Shown here piece by piece: positions 1 to 13,360 of a stretch of 64,000 bases of DNA. Each line of letters starts with the position of its first letter. Within the stretch, counting starts at the first letter, position 1. The notes below the pieces were generated by a model. That model saw nothing but the letters and a program-made list of their open reading frames with translations, had not been told where the DNA came from and made no database searches. A program made the translations under genes and the position numbers. Source of the stretch: Aestuariibacter salexigens DSM 15300 (lineage in GTDB: Bacteria > Pseudomonadota > Gammaproteobacteria > Enterobacterales > Alteromonadaceae); assembly GCF_000429145.1 (NCBI RefSeq), contig NZ_AUBH01000011.1, positions 60,880 to 124,879 on the forward strand. The letters run 5' to 3'.

Positions 1-1
1 G

Positions 2-1282
2 GATGGTCGTCCACAGGTTAAAGACCTGCGCATGATCCTCAACGAGTGGTTGCAGTATCGCAAGCAGACCGTTACTCGACGACTGCAGTATCGTTTAGAC
101 AAAGTGCTGGCGCGACTGCATATCCTCGAAGGCTTACTGATTGCCTATCTGAATATTGACGAGGTTATCGCCATTATTCGCAATGAAGATGAGCCTAAAA
201 AGGAATTGATGTCCCGTTTTGGTCTGTCAGACAAACAGGCTGAAGCGATCCTTGAACTGAAGTTACGCCACCTTGCTAAGCTGGAAGAAATCAAAATTCG
301 CGGTGAACAGGATGAACTCAGTAAAGAGCGTGATGAACTGCAGCTTATTCTGGGCTCTGACAGACGTTTGAAAACACTGGTCAAAAAAGAAATCCTCGCT
401 GATGCTGAAACCTATGGCGACGACAGACGCTCACCACTGGTGCAGCGTAGCGAAGCCAAGGCGTTGTCTGAGAAAGAATTGGTGCCTTCAGAGCCGGTTA
501 CAGTTGTGCTATCTGAAAAAGGTTGGGCACGCTGTGCCAAAGGCCATGATGTCGATTCGCCGGGATTGAGTTATAAGTCGGGCGATGCGTACCTGGCCAG
601 CGCAAAGGGCAGGAGTAACCAGCAGGCGGTGTTTATGGACACCTCAGGCAGAACATTCGCCTGTGACGCGCATAGCTTGCCATCAGCTCGCAGTCAGGGT
701 GAACCGCTAACGGGACGCTTCAATATTGTTGGTGGCGAGCACTTTGCCCACGTGATCATGGGCGCTGAAGAGCAAAATTATCTGATTGCGTCAGACGCCG
801 GGTATGGCTTTGTTGGTAAGTACACTGACATGATCAGTAAGAACAAAGCGGGTAAGGCGTATCTTACCCTGCCTACCGGCGCCAAGGTGATGACACCCAA
901 ACCAGTGTTTCATGTCGAAAGCGACTGGTGTCTATGTATTTCCAACGAAGGCAGGATGCTGATGTTCCCGTTGCGGGATTTACCTATGCTTGGCAAAGGC
1001 AAGGGTAACAAGTTAATCAATATCCCGTCAGCCAAGGCGCAGAGCCGTGAAGAGTACGTCAAAGTTATTGCTGTAGTGCCGCAGGGCGCTGCAGTGAAAG
1101 TGATGGCTGGCAAGCGGGGTATGACACTCAGCGCGGCTGATCTGGAACACTATAAAGGTGAGCGTGGACGTCGCGGTAATAAACTACCCCGAGGCCTGCA
1201 ACGTGTTGATGGAATTGAAATTGAGTTGCCACAACAGCACACGGGGCCCGCAGAGGAAAGCGAAACGCCTCCTGAAGAATAA
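2..1282 (+). CDS. parC: DNA topoisomerase IV subunit A, C-terminal part (5' end outside window)
   Basis: ParC is the DNA-cleaving subunit of topoisomerase IV, which decatenates daughter chromosomes together with ParE. The window opens inside the gene; the first full codon is at position 2 and about 426 codons remain, so the catalytic tyrosine domain is missing. What is visible is the end of the breakage-reunion core (the [21 protein letters not shown] stretch is typical of ParC/GyrA) followed by the C-terminal beta-propeller. The GyrA-box glutamine-rich signature of gyrase is not evident and the end is short and acidic, which favours ParC over GyrA. The stop is TAA at 1280-1282, followed by a tandem repeat and a terminator. 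Confidence 0.93.
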   Translation, partial: DGRPQVKDLRMILNEWLQYRKQTVTRRLQYRLDKVLARLHILEGLLIAYLNIDEVIAIIRNEDEPKKELMSRFGLSDKQAEAILELKLRHLAKLEEIKIRGEQDELSKERDELQLILGSDRRLKTLVKKEILADAETYGDDRRSPLVQRSEAKALSEKELVPSEPVTVVLSEKGWARCAKGHDVDSPGLSYKSGDAYLASAKGRSNQQAVFMDTSGRTFACDAHSLPSARSQGEPLTGRFNIVGGEHFAHVIMGAEEQNYLIASDAGYGFVGKYTDMISKNKAGKAYLTLPTGAKVMTPKPVFHVESDWCLCISNEGRMLMFPLRDLPMLGKGKGNKLINIPSAKAQSREEYVKVIAVVPQGAAVKVMAGKRGMTLSAADLEHYKGERGRRGNKLPRGLQRVDGIEIELPQQHTGPAEESETPPEE

Positions 1283-1283
1283 G

Positions 1284-1352
1284 CGGCTCCGCAACATCCG
1301 TTATCCCGGCTCCGTAACTTTCGTCATCCCGGCTCCGCAGCATCCGTCACCC
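1284..1352. repeat. Three tandem 23-bp repeats after parC
   Basis: Three head-to-tail units of exactly 23 bp (1284-1306, 1307-1329, 1330-1352) each begin with CGGCTCCG and end with a TCRYYCC-like segment. A fourth, diverged unit start (CGGCCACC) forms the 5' side of the terminator that follows. The units start one base after the parC stop codon. They have no spacers, so this is not a CRISPR array. Confidence 0.75.
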
Positions 1353-1380
1353 CGGCCACCGAGCCGGGGTTCTTCATTTT
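1350..1380 (+). terminator. Intrinsic terminator of parC
   Basis: The stem CCCCGGC (1350-1356) pairs with GCCGGGG (1363-1369) around a six-base loop and is followed by TTCTTCATTTT. It is placed to end parC transcription before the Fur-controlled receptor. Confidence 0.75.
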
Positions 1381-1410
1381 TGCGCAATGATCTCTCTTCA
1401 AGGTTGCAAA

Positions 1411-1425
1411 TGATAATAATTCGCA
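1411..1425 (+). promoter_or_regulatory. Fur-box-like operator upstream of siderophore receptor
   Basis: TGATAATAATTCGCA matches the 7-1-7 Fur consensus (TGATAAT-N-ATTATCA) perfectly in the left arm and in 5 of 7 positions in the right arm. It lies about 70 bp before a TonB-dependent siderophore receptor, the classic setting for iron repression. The Fur assignment is an inference from the motif and the target. Confidence 0.7.
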
Positions 1426-1493
1426 TTAACATTGTTGTTATCGAACGCTAATGAGGTGTTTACCACCTCCCCCTGAGTAATGGAGAGTGTGTC

Positions 1494-3584
1494 TTGAAAT
1501 TTAAGATAAGTAGCATTGCCGTCGCAGTAATGCTGGGCAATACCGCTGTTGCAGAAGAAATGGCCGACATTGAGCGTGTTACCGTAACGGGCCAGTATTT
1601 ATCCATTAATGAATCAAATTCTGTCAAAACACCTACCCCTGTTATCGACGTACCGCAGAGTCTTTCCATTATCAGTGCCGAGGAAATGACGCTGCGCAAT
1701 ATCAATAGTGTAGGACAGATTATTGACTACACGCCGGGTGTGAATACCACTCAGGGCGAGGGGCATCGTGATGCCGTTGTATTCCGTGGTGTGCGCTCTA
1801 CTGCCGATTTTTACCTCGATGGTAATCGCGACGACGTGCAGTACTACCGCTCTTTGTACAATATTGAGCAGGTAGAAATTCTGCGCGGTCCGAACGCGTT
1901 ATTATTCGGTCGCGGGGGGACAGGCGGTATTTTAAATCGCGTATCGAAAAAGGCTGAACTCAATCAGGCTTTCACCGGGTTCCAAACGTCCTTGAACTCG
2001 TTCGGCGGCTACGATGGTCAGATTGATACAAACTTCACTACAGGCGATGACTCAGCAGTTCGGATCAACGCCATGATCGAGCATCTTGAAAACCATCGCG
2101 ACTTTTACGATGGCGACCGCTACGGCTTTAATCCCACAGCGCGCTTTTCACTGTCTGACAAGACGCTGCTCGATGTCTCTTATGAGTATATTAATCATGA
2201 GCGGTTTATCGACAGGGGTATTCCGACCGGTACAGACGGTCGACCCGTTGAAGCCTTGGAAGATATCGTCTTCGGTGATCCCGAAAATAACTATCACGAG
2301 CTTGAAGCCCATGTGTTCCGTGCCAACTTACAACATCAGTTTACGGACGGTGTGAAGGGCAACTTCAATGCCTTTTATGGTGACTACGATAAAGTGTACT
2401 CCAATTTTTATGCGACAGACTATAACAAGGGCAGTCGCACGGTCGAACTGGACGGATATATCGACTCAACGGTGCGCGACAACCTTATTTTGTCTGGCAA
2501 TCTGATCGCAGAGTTTGACAGCGGTAGCATTGGTCATACTGTCATTATTGGCAGTGAATACATTGCTACAAACTCTGATCAGAATCGCTTTAACCCGCTG
2601 TTTAGCACCACTGGTAACGACAGAGAGCGTTTCCTGGTTGAAGATACGCTGAATTTCCGTGGTATGTCTGGTGTGAACCGAGACGGTCTTAACTTCACTG
2701 TTGGCTTTGATAGCATCAACGACGACACGCGCGTCGATCTGGATGTGTTGTCAATTTATGTTCAGGATGAAATTGAAATATCAGAGCACCTTGATGTTGT
2801 CATCGGTGCCCGTTTCGACCGCTTTGATATTGAAGTGTTTAACGCCGTTGCGATGGATACGCGTTCCAGAACAGATAACGAAATCTCACCGCGTGCTGGC
2901 GTCATTTTCAAACCACGTGAAAACTTGTCTCTGTATGCAAGCTACAGCGAGTCATTCCTGCCCCGAAGTGGCGAGCAATTCACTGATATCAATGGCAGTA
3001 AAAACCAATTGGAGCCTGATACCTACTCTAATCAGGAGGTTGGCATAAAATGGGATATTAATGATGCCATAAGCTTTACTGCCGCCGTGTTTGAGAACGA
3101 GCAGAGCTCTCCTCAGGTAGCCGATAACGACCCCGCTACCCTTGATGTGATCGATCAGGAGATCTCTGGCTTTGAAGTGCAGTTGAATGGTTATCTGACG
3201 GATGACTGGCTGATGACGGTGAATTACAGCAACCTGGATGGTGAAATTGTTGACCGTACCGGGCCGACCGGTCGCACACCGCGAGAGCTGCCAGAAAATA
3301 CCTTCTCTGTATGGAGTACCTATCAGGTTAACGATGTATTTGGCTTTGGCATCGGTGCAACCTATCAGGGCGAGAGCTTTATTGATAATGGTAACAACGC
3401 GGTGCTACCAAGCTATACGCGAGTCGATGCAGGGCTGTTCTACGATATTTCAGACACTATGCGTGTACAACTGAATGTAGAGAATCTCACCGACGAGTTG
3501 TATTTCCCTAACTCACACTCGACGCATCAGGCAACTGTGGCTGCGCCGCTAAATGCAACGCTGACATTGGTTGGAAACTTCTGA
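1494..3584 (+). CDS. TonB-dependent siderophore receptor
   Basis: This is an outer-membrane receptor that imports ferric siderophores using TonB energy. The protein has 696 residues: a signal peptide of about 20 residues ending in VAEE-type sequence, a TonB-box-like segment (RVTVTG), a plug of about 110 residues (VPQSLSIIS, then LRGPNALLFGRGGTGGILN, the usual plug end), then a long barrel finishing in a terminal phenylalanine. The start is TTG at 1494, chosen because GGAGAG (1482-1487) lies six bases upstream and it gives a complete signal peptide. The Fur-box-like site supports iron control. The substrate cannot be told from sequence, but the FhuE/FpvA-type siderophore class fits better than heme or B12 receptors. 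Confidence 0.88.
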   Translation: MKFKISSIAVAVMLGNTAVAEEMADIERVTVTGQYLSINESNSVKTPTPVIDVPQSLSIISAEEMTLRNINSVGQIIDYTPGVNTTQGEGHRDAVVFRGVRSTADFYLDGNRDDVQYYRSLYNIEQVEILRGPNALLFGRGGTGGILNRVSKKAELNQAFTGFQTSLNSFGGYDGQIDTNFTTGDDSAVRINAMIEHLENHRDFYDGDRYGFNPTARFSLSDKTLLDVSYEYINHERFIDRGIPTGTDGRPVEALEDIVFGDPENNYHELEAHVFRANLQHQFTDGVKGNFNAFYGDYDKVYSNFYATDYNKGSRTVELDGYIDSTVRDNLILSGNLIAEFDSGSIGHTVIIGSEYIATNSDQNRFNPLFSTTGNDRERFLVEDTLNFRGMSGVNRDGLNFTVGFDSINDDTRVDLDVLSIYVQDEIEISEHLDVVIGARFDRFDIEVFNAVAMDTRSRTDNEISPRAGVIFKPRENLSLYASYSESFLPRSGEQFTDINGSKNQLEPDTYSNQEVGIKWDINDAISFTAAVFENEQSSPQVADNDPATLDVIDQEISGFEVQLNGYLTDDWLMTVNYSNLDGEIVDRTGPTGRTPRELPENTFSVWSTYQVNDVFGFGIGATYQGESFIDNGNNAVLPSYTRVDAGLFYDISDTMRVQLNVENLTDELYFPNSHSTHQATVAAPLNATLTLVGNF

Positions 3585-3596
3585 TAGAAATAAGTA

Positions 3597-3620
3597 GGCC
3601 GCTTAAAGCGGCCTTATTTT
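3597..3620 (+). terminator. Intrinsic terminator of siderophore receptor
   Basis: GGCCGCT (3597-3603) pairs with AGCGGCC (3607-3613) around TAA and is followed by TTATTTTTT. It sits between two convergent genes. The opposite strand has a weaker T-rich tail (TACTTATTTC), so it may also serve the leftward gene. Confidence 0.85.
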
Positions 3621-4970
3621 TTAGTGAATAACATGCCATTGGGTTTGTCGTCCGGCCAGATACCACACGCTCTCACCATCAAATACCGCACTTTGTTCCA
3701 GTTTGATCTGTACCCATTGATCATTCCATTCGGGAACCTGTGCTTTGATATTACCCTCAATCGCATAGGCCGTATTTGGATACAACAACCAGTCACCCTG
3801 CACCGGAGTTGGTCCCTGATTATCCCACATGCCAATGGTGGGTCCGGAAGCGTGACCCACGAAGCCTAGCGGATGCGTATAGGTACTGCTGAGAATACCC
3901 TCAGACTCACTCTGTTTAATGGTGTTGGCCAGGATAGTGTTCCCGCTGTCACCCGTGGTGAACTGCTCGGTGAGGATATCCTGCCAGCGATTCCCTTTCG
4001 CCAAAGCTTGTTTTAATCCTGGCGGGGCGTCGGTCTCACCTAGCTTAAGTACATAGCCCATCTCCTGCGTGTCAGTACACAGATTGAGGTAGCAAATACC
4101 AACGTCAGTATGCAGAACGTCACCACGCAAAATCGTGCGCTTGTCTTTACCCATAAACACGTCGTCTTCGCTGGTGTCGTCGCCCTGTCGCTGGATATTT
4201 ACATAGGGCTGAAACCAGGGACGTAATTGCAAATCTTCAAACCGCTGTCGGATAAACCAGGCAACGTCATCGGTCGTCGTCGCGCCGGGTGTGATCACTT
4301 TATTAGAAAATGCCTCAGCGATAACACCCCGTGCTAGCGCAACGATGTGTGGGTAAACCTGTAACTCTTTTTCACTGCGTGTTTCCATCCAGCGCACCAC
4401 CAGATTTTCGGCACTGGTTAGTCGCTGCTGATATTTCTGGGGCAAGTATTCGAGTAGTTTTTGATGTAAACCGACGCTCAGGCCATCCGCTAGCGCCCAG
4501 TTCTGACTGACATTAATACCAATACGAGTGGGATCCCGTTCTTCAATCACCTGTGCAAGCCTTTGCCACTGTTCCTCAGCTGTTCCACCCTGCCAAACAG
4601 TAGGATAAAAATCGCCAATCGGGTAACGACTCACGCTGAAACGTTCCACGCTACCGTCATCTTTACGATAAAAGACCAACAAGGTCGTGCGTCTGGCGGC
4701 AAATGTAGGCTGTGGCACAAGCGTATAGAACAATCTGTCCTCGCCATACTCGCGATTTATCACCAGCCACATATCCAAATCGGCTTCAGCCATCAATGTT
4801 GGCAGCAGGTTATCCAGTCGGTCTTTCACCATGTCATTGATGGGGGCGACACGGTCTTTAAATGGCAGGACATCGGGAAGCGCAGTGATCATTTTTCCCT
4901 GAGTGAAACTGTTGGCCGCAGCAGACACGCTAAAAAGGCAGCAGACAAGTAAAAGCATTTTACGCAACAT
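3621..4970 (-). CDS. Secreted M24-family metallopeptidase (Xaa-Pro aminopeptidase-like)
   Basis: This is a probable periplasmic or exported dinuclear metallopeptidase of the pita-bread fold. The N-terminus is a signal peptide (residues 1-19, ending SAAAN). The C-terminal half carries the expected metal ligands in order: Asp289 (LHTDVG), Asp300, a histidine in HPLGFVGHASG (366-373), Glu405 (AIEGNI) and Glu425 (KLEQSAV). Residues 50-230 resemble the creatinase-like N-terminal domain. The length of 449 residues is normal for exported members. It is convergent with the siderophore receptor and monocistronic. The true substrate (Xaa-Pro peptides or another amide) is not determined. Confidence 0.85.
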   Translation of the reverse strand: MLRKMLLLVCCLFSVSAAANSFTQGKMITALPDVLPFKDRVAPINDMVKDRLDNLLPTLMAEADLDMWLVINREYGEDRLFYTLVPQPTFAARRTTLLVFYRKDDGSVERFSVSRYPIGDFYPTVWQGGTAEEQWQRLAQVIEERDPTRIGINVSQNWALADGLSVGLHQKLLEYLPQKYQQRLTSAENLVVRWMETRSEKELQVYPHIVALARGVIAEAFSNKVITPGATTTDDVAWFIRQRFEDLQLRPWFQPYVNIQRQGDDTSEDDVFMGKDKRTILRGDVLHTDVGICYLNLCTDTQEMGYVLKLGETDAPPGLKQALAKGNRWQDILTEQFTTGDSGNTILANTIKQSESEGILSSTYTHPLGFVGHASGPTIGMWDNQGPTPVQGDWLLYPNTAYAIEGNIKAQVPEWNDQWVQIKLEQSAVFDGESVWYLAGRQTQWHVIH

Positions 4971-5036
4971 ATTGATCTCTCGTGCTTAATTTGAATTCAG
5001 TATGCCACCGATTATGGTGAATTACAGTAGGGGAAG

Positions 5037-5058
5037 ATGCCCGCCGGTGCGCGGGCAT
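5037..5058. repeat. REP-like GC-rich palindrome
   Basis: ATGCCCGC (5037-5044) is a perfect inverted repeat of GCGGGCAT (5051-5058) with a six-base loop. A further partial copy, GCGGGCATG, follows at about 5073-5081. There is no T-tract, so it is not an obvious terminator. A near-identical palindrome occurs after ilvH. Confidence 0.55.
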
Positions 5059-5138
5059 GACAGAACCTTAACGCGGGCATGTCGGATGCTGGTGACGGGT
5101 CTTAACGCAGGCGATGATGACAAGGTAATCTTGTGTTT

Positions 5139-6419
5139 CTAGGCTTCGCCCACTTCCTGAATCACGTCTTTTAACACCTTATTCAGTTCATCAATGACCG
5201 ATACCACATCTTCAATCATGGTCATGGCCTGTTCTGATTCAGTCTGTGTCGACGCAATGCTCTGCGTCACGCCTTTGGTCAGATTTTCATTCTCGTTGAC
5301 TACGTCAGTGATTTCCGACGTTGAATTGCTGGTTCTACCGGCAAGTTGACGCACTTCATCCGCAACCACCGCAAACCCTCGCCCCTGGTCGCCAGCCCTG
5401 GCTGCTTCTATCGCTGCATTCAATGCCAACAGGTTAGTCTGGTCGGCGATAGAGGCGATGGTGCTAACCATGCTATTGATCTTTGCAGATTGCGTATTCA
5501 GGTTGCTCATTTGTCCCGATACTGACGTAACTTGCTCTGTAACCCGTCGCATCAGGTCAACCATGTCAGAGAGGACATGATTGGCTCTGCCGGACACCTC
5601 TTCGGCACGCTCTGACGCTTCTTTCACGCGTTGCGCTGATGCCTGCTCAGCTAACACTCGAGGCGTCACATTTTGTCCGAACTGAACAATCTTATAAAAG
5701 TGACCTGACGCGTCTTTTATCGGATTATAGTTACCGCCAACAAATACCGGGTCGCCACTCCTGGACATGCGAGGAAAAAGTCCTGGCACAAAATCCCCAT
5801 TCTGTAATTTTTGCCAAAACCCCCTGTATTCGGCGCTATTAGCGAAACTCTCTGCACAAAGACTTTTGTGATTGACCTTACCCAGATCGTTACTGCTTAG
5901 TCCAAACGTGTTGAGGAAGTTGTCGTTCGCTTCAATGAGCGTACCGTTCATATCATATTCGGCGACTGCCATGGCCCTGTGCAGGGCGCTAATCAGTCTG
6001 CCTTGTTCATCGCTGTGATGTGCGTCTGCACTGATATCCTGGAACAACACAATATGCTGTTCATGAAATGCAAACACCTGTGCATCAAATACCTTGGCAC
6101 TGCCATTATTCAAGTGATTGTGTAACTTAACTGAAGTCGCTTGATCAGAGGCACGGTTAAATAATGTATCCACTGACAGTTCTTCAGGTGCATAGACGCC
6201 AAATATATCAGCAAAACGCTTGCCAATCATGGACGTAGCGTCAGCGCTGACGCTTTGCATCGCTGCGGAGACTTCCTGAATAACACCTGTTTTATCGCAA
6301 ATGGTCACGGGCACTGCATTTTTTAGCGCGTGCAGGAAATCAAGCTCGTGTTGCTTAGCATCCGTCAACAGTAAACTTGGATCGACGTTAGATTGTGATC
6401 GGTTAAAAAATGACAGCAT
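5139..6419 (-). CDS. Soluble PAS-domain methyl-accepting chemotaxis protein
   Basis: This is a cytoplasmic chemoreceptor-like protein of 426 residues with no membrane segment. Two PAS-like domains (about 30-130 and 145-255) precede a coiled-coil signalling region whose hairpin tip (residues 323-363, [37 protein letters not shown]) is the part that contacts CheA and CheW. The architecture resembles Aer2/BdlA-type energy or redox sensors. The signalling arm is short after the tip, as in other receptors of this class. It stands alone between an M24 peptidase and a GFA gene, both on the same strand but separated by gaps. The bound cofactor and signal are unknown. Confidence 0.85.
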   Translation of the reverse strand: MLSFFNRSQSNVDPSLLLTDAKQHELDFLHALKNAVPVTICDKTGVIQEVSAAMQSVSADATSMIGKRFADIFGVYAPEELSVDTLFNRASDQATSVKLHNHLNNGSAKVFDAQVFAFHEQHIVLFQDISADAHHSDEQGRLISALHRAMAVAEYDMNGTLIEANDNFLNTFGLSSNDLGKVNHKSLCAESFANSAEYRGFWQKLQNGDFVPGLFPRMSRSGDPVFVGGNYNPIKDASGHFYKIVQFGQNVTPRVLAEQASAQRVKEASERAEEVSGRANHVLSDMVDLMRRVTEQVTSVSGQMSNLNTQSAKINSMVSTIASIADQTNLLALNAAIEAARAGDQGRGFAVVADEVRQLAGRTSNSTSEITDVVNENENLTKGVTQSIASTQTESEQAMTMIEDVVSVIDELNKVLKDVIQEVGEA

Positions 6420-6478
6420 GAAAAGGTAATCAATTGTTGTTGAAATTACCCTTAAGCGTAGTCTCGTTTTCGCGTTTG

Positions 6479-6862
6479 TTAGGTCGCTTTACTTTTATGT
6501 GCCAGTTTATGTGCATTTTTTTCCCAGTTGCTGCCATCAAAGGCGGTAACTGTCATATCCGCAATAGGGGTATCGATGCAATTCACGTTAATATCAATAC
6601 CATCCGGATTAGACCGAGGGGTATAAAATGGCTTTACGCCGCAATGACGACAGAACGTGTGCCTGGCGATGCCGGAGTTAAAGGTGTAAGTCTCTAGCGC
6701 GTCTTCACCGCGTAGCAGCGTAAATCTTTGCAGTGGCACAATCAGATGCAAATACCCGCTTTTACGACAAATTGAACAATTACATTGGTCTACGTCTAAA
6801 TGCTCAGGTGCTTCGACGCTGAATGTGACCCGACCACAGTGACAGCTTCCCTCGTATTTCAT
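6479..6862 (-). CDS. GFA-fold (CENP-V/Gfa domain) zinc protein
   Basis: This is a 127-residue member of the glutathione-dependent formaldehyde-activating enzyme/CENP-V fold. The zinc-binding cysteines are all visible: CHCG near residues 8-11, CNCSIC near 28-33 and CRHCG near 71-75. Most single-domain bacterial members have no proven enzymatic activity, so a formaldehyde role should not be assumed. It starts three bases after the stop of the upstream lipoprotein gene, and its AGGAG ribosome site lies inside that gene's end, so the two are translated from one message. Confidence 0.82.
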   Translation of the reverse strand: MKYEGSCHCGRVTFSVEAPEHLDVDQCNCSICRKSGYLHLIVPLQRFTLLRGEDALETYTFNSGIARHTFCRHCGVKPFYTPRSNPDGIDINVNCIDTPIADMTVTAFDGSNWEKNAHKLAHKSKAT

Positions 6863-6865
6863 GTT

Positions 6866-7405
6866 CTATTCTCCTCGCGACGGTGGTGGAAATTTTTCCA
6901 GGATAGTGCGTATCAGTTCCAGCTGCGCATGCTGCGCCGCCTGTGCAGATTGCGTATCGAGTTTTAGCTGGTGGCGGCCCTGCCAGATAATCTTACTGTC
7001 TGCGACAACACGCACTTCTGCCCATTGATAATCCAGCCACTGTTGGCCAACTGGCACGCTAACGGAGCCTCCAATGCCTATACCTCCTGAACGTCCCCAG
7101 CTGCCACTGCCCAGTCCTATCGAAAAACGTGACTCATTGGCCTGCTGGGTTTGGCCGCTGACAATGTCGACCAGAAAATCACTGCTTCCTTCACTACGCT
7201 CAAACCCTTTGCCAATCAAATTGTCTATCACCGCCTGTCTCATGCGCTGCGTCTCCAGACCGAGTGGCTCTGATGCAGGTTCGGAAAGTTGGAAACTACG
7301 CAGCGATGAAAAATCAAATGCGGCGTTATAATCGATGGTAACTGAATGATTGGCACAGCCGCTAAGGGCAATGAAAAGTGTAAAAAAGATGAAGGGTTTG
7401 AACAT
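6866..7405 (-). CDS. DUF4136-like lipoprotein
   Basis: This is a 179-residue envelope lipoprotein. The signal peptide ends in the lipobox LSGC with Cys17 as the lipidated residue. The mature part has an early DYNAAFDFSSLRSF segment and a late QWLDYQWAEVRVVADSKIIWQGRHQL segment, as in DUF4136 proteins, with a glycine/serine-rich middle (near residues 97-117). Its function is unknown. It is followed at once by the GFA gene. No ribosome binding site is visible outside a strong hairpin that ends seven bases before the start codon. Confidence 0.75.
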   Translation of the reverse strand: MFKPFIFFTLFIALSGCANHSVTIDYNAAFDFSSLRSFQLSEPASEPLGLETQRMRQAVIDNLIGKGFERSEGSSDFLVDIVSGQTQQANESRFSIGLGSGSWGRSGGIGIGGSVSVPVGQQWLDYQWAEVRVVADSKIIWQGRHQLKLDTQSAQAAQHAQLELIRTILEKFPPPSRGE

Positions 7406-7412
7406 GATGAAT

Positions 7413-7443
7413 GGCGTGTAGACTTTTACTCAGTCTACACGCC
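7413..7443 (-). terminator. Strong hairpin between astD and lipoprotein gene
   Basis: A perfect 12-bp stem (GGCGTGTAGACT at 7413-7424 with AGTCTACACGCC at 7432-7443) and a seven-base loop follow the astD stop codon by 11 bases. It could end the ast transcript, although no T-tract follows on the minus strand. It also abuts the start of the downstream lipoprotein gene and could limit its translation. Confidence 0.5.
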
Positions 7444-7454
7444 ACCGCCATAGT

Positions 7455-9967
<2,513 letters not shown>

Positions 9968-9994
9968 GTTCGCTTACCCCCAGTGAGGTTGATA

Positions 9995-11500
<1,506 letters not shown>

Positions 11501-12667
11501 TTACTGGCTGTCGTCCATATCCAGATGCATGTGGCGCAGATCAACGGTCTTGAGCGTACTTAGCGCACCGTTAGGCATTCTTAATGGTACTAAAAAGGCT
11601 TTTGCTTCTTCGACGTTGATCAGTCGATAAGCTTTCAACATGCGGTATTTGGTGTAATTAACGCCTTGTAATAACACGCGGGACAGTGGGGTCATTTCAG
11701 TCACGGGGACGTTTTGCGCGTATTCCTGCATGGCAGTGGAAATAAATACCCGCTTCAGATCCATCATCGATACCATTTTTGCGCTTAGCGATGCCCCGAG
11801 TTCGTTAATCAACTCCAGCAGGTAGTCACCGCTAGGGGCGATCTTTGTTAACGCGTCATGCTCGTCATGCTTCTTGTCGCGTTGTGCCTCCACCAATGCC
11901 GCACGTTGCGTTTTATCGAACAGTCTGAAGTACAGTTTCGTAACAATGTTACGGCCCAAATCGTGAAATAACCCGAGGGTATATGCGTGGCTTGGGTCCA
12001 CTTTGCACAACGGTGCGATAGCCTGGCAGCTCAATGCAGTACCCAGTGCAAACTCCCAGATGCGAGTTTTCAATTGCGGGTAAGGGTCGGTAATTTGCGG
12101 AATGGTGCGTCTGAAGGAGAGGCTGGGAACCACAATTTTCAGGTTATCGATACCCACAAAACTCAACGCCGTGCGCAAGGTATCTACAGTCACGACGTTG
12201 CCTTTGGCATCCAGACGACGGTATTTAGGACTGTTGACGAATTTGGTCAGATCATCGAACAACCAGGGTATGGCGACTGCCGCAGACTCGATGCGAGGGA
12301 TAGTCGCCGCTTTTACTGTCAGTAGATCTAAAAGTGGCGCAAGTTCATTGTCTAGGCCGAGCACTTTTCGAAACAGGAAATCCGTATCTTTGAGGACGTC
12401 ATCAAGCTCTTCACGCAGGGCGACGTGCACCATGTCGCGCATACTATCAATGTAGCTTTGTTCAGATTTTGCATTGAGCTCTTTATCGCGGATCGCCAGT
12501 TTTTCCACACGCAATAATTCGCGACGTGCATTGGCCTGCTCTGTTTGCTCAAAATTGACTTTGCCGGCCAGAGAAACACCCAATTTCTCCTGTACATTAT
12601 CGAGCCCTAAAAACAGCTGATCAAAGCGATAATTGATGGTTTCTTGTACTGACGGTTGCTGGCTCAC
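11501..12667 (-). CDS. HDOD-domain signalling protein
   Basis: This is a 388-residue cytoplasmic protein with an HDOD domain in its central-to-C-terminal part (about residues 105-320). The segment GLFHDLGRN keeps an HD pair, though HDOD domains generally lack the full metal set of HD phosphohydrolases. The N-terminal 100 residues are charged and helical, probably coiled coil. Members are linked to signal transduction and cell-cycle or motility control, but no specific role can be read here. It lies 104 bp after pabA on the same strand. Confidence 0.75.
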   Translation of the reverse strand: MSQQPSVQETINYRFDQLFLGLDNVQEKLGVSLAGKVNFEQTEQANARRELLRVEKLAIRDKELNAKSEQSYIDSMRDMVHVALREELDDVLKDTDFLFRKVLGLDNELAPLLDLLTVKAATIPRIESAAVAIPWLFDDLTKFVNSPKYRRLDAKGNVVTVDTLRTALSFVGIDNLKIVVPSLSFRRTIPQITDPYPQLKTRIWEFALGTALSCQAIAPLCKVDPSHAYTLGLFHDLGRNIVTKLYFRLFDKTQRAALVEAQRDKKHDEHDALTKIAPSGDYLLELINELGASLSAKMVSMMDLKRVFISTAMQEYAQNVPVTEMTPLSRVLLQGVNYTKYRMLKAYRLINVEEAKAFLVPLRMPNGALSTLKTVDLRHMHLDMDDSQ

Positions 12668-12771
12668 ACTGCTCTCTCTGAAGGTGCCAGTTCAGTTACT
12701 TGCTGGCGATTTGCTCTGCATATTATAGTTTTCGGCAAACCCCAAGAATATTGCAGGGCTAGGCGCATAAT

Positions 12772-13356
12772 TCAACCTTTATCCGCTATTTTCAGGAAGT
12801 TCTGCAATATTTGATGGCCACAGCTGGTGAGAAGTGACTCTGGGTGAAATTGCACGCCCATAATGGGCAATTCACGGTGTTCAATAGCCATCACTTCATT
12901 TTGTCCATTTTCTGTCGTCCACGCGGTGACAGTAAACTCTTCACTAATGGTATCTTCAGCCAACAACAACGAGTGGTATCGGGTAGCTTCAAATGGATTA
13001 CTGATATCCGAAAATAGCGCGCTGTTGTTATGCATAACCTGTGAGGTTTTGCCATGCATGATATTTGCTGCGCGCACTACTTGCGCGCCAAACACCTGTC
13101 CCAATGCCTGATGACCCAGGCATACACCCAAAATGGGTAAACTGTTAGCGAAGGTTTCAATGGCGCGCAGCGAGATACCTGACTGCTCTGGCGTACACGG
13201 ACCCGGTGAAATCACCAGATGGTCAGGATCCATTTGTCGAATTTGGTCAATGGTGATGGCGTCATTTCTGACCACGTTCACCTGCTCACCAAGCTCAACA
13301 AAATAGCGCGCCAAATTGTGAGTGAATGAATCGTAGTTATCAATCAGTAACAGCAT
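12772..13356 (-). CDS. pabA: Aminodeoxychorismate/anthranilate synthase glutaminase subunit
   Basis: This is a class-I glutamine amidotransferase supplying ammonia to PabB (folate) or TrpE (tryptophan). The triad is Cys79 (GVCLGHQALGQ), His171 and Glu173 (QFHPES). The start used is ATG at 13356, giving MLLLIDNYDSFT, the standard family N-terminus. A longer frame reaching 13446 exists but overlaps trpS and is not family-like. The gene starts four bases after the trpS stop. With no other trp genes nearby and with the ast genes following, PabA is preferred over TrpG; an amphibolic role is possible. Confidence 0.88.
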   Translation of the reverse strand: MLLLIDNYDSFTHNLARYFVELGEQVNVVRNDAITIDQIRQMDPDHLVISPGPCTPEQSGISLRAIETFANSLPILGVCLGHQALGQVFGAQVVRAANIMHGKTSQVMHNNSALFSDISNPFEATRYHSLLLAEDTISEEFTVTAWTTENGQNEVMAIEHRELPIMGVQFHPESLLTSCGHQILQNFLKIADKG

Positions 13357-13360
13357 GAAG

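Noticed and set aside
1284..1352. Short regular repeats as a CRISPR array
   Set aside because: The 23-bp units are directly adjacent with no spacers and no cas genes are present.
1158..1451. Frame overlapping the end of parC and the tandem repeats
   Set aside because: It reads parC out of frame and then the repeats and terminator; no coding character.
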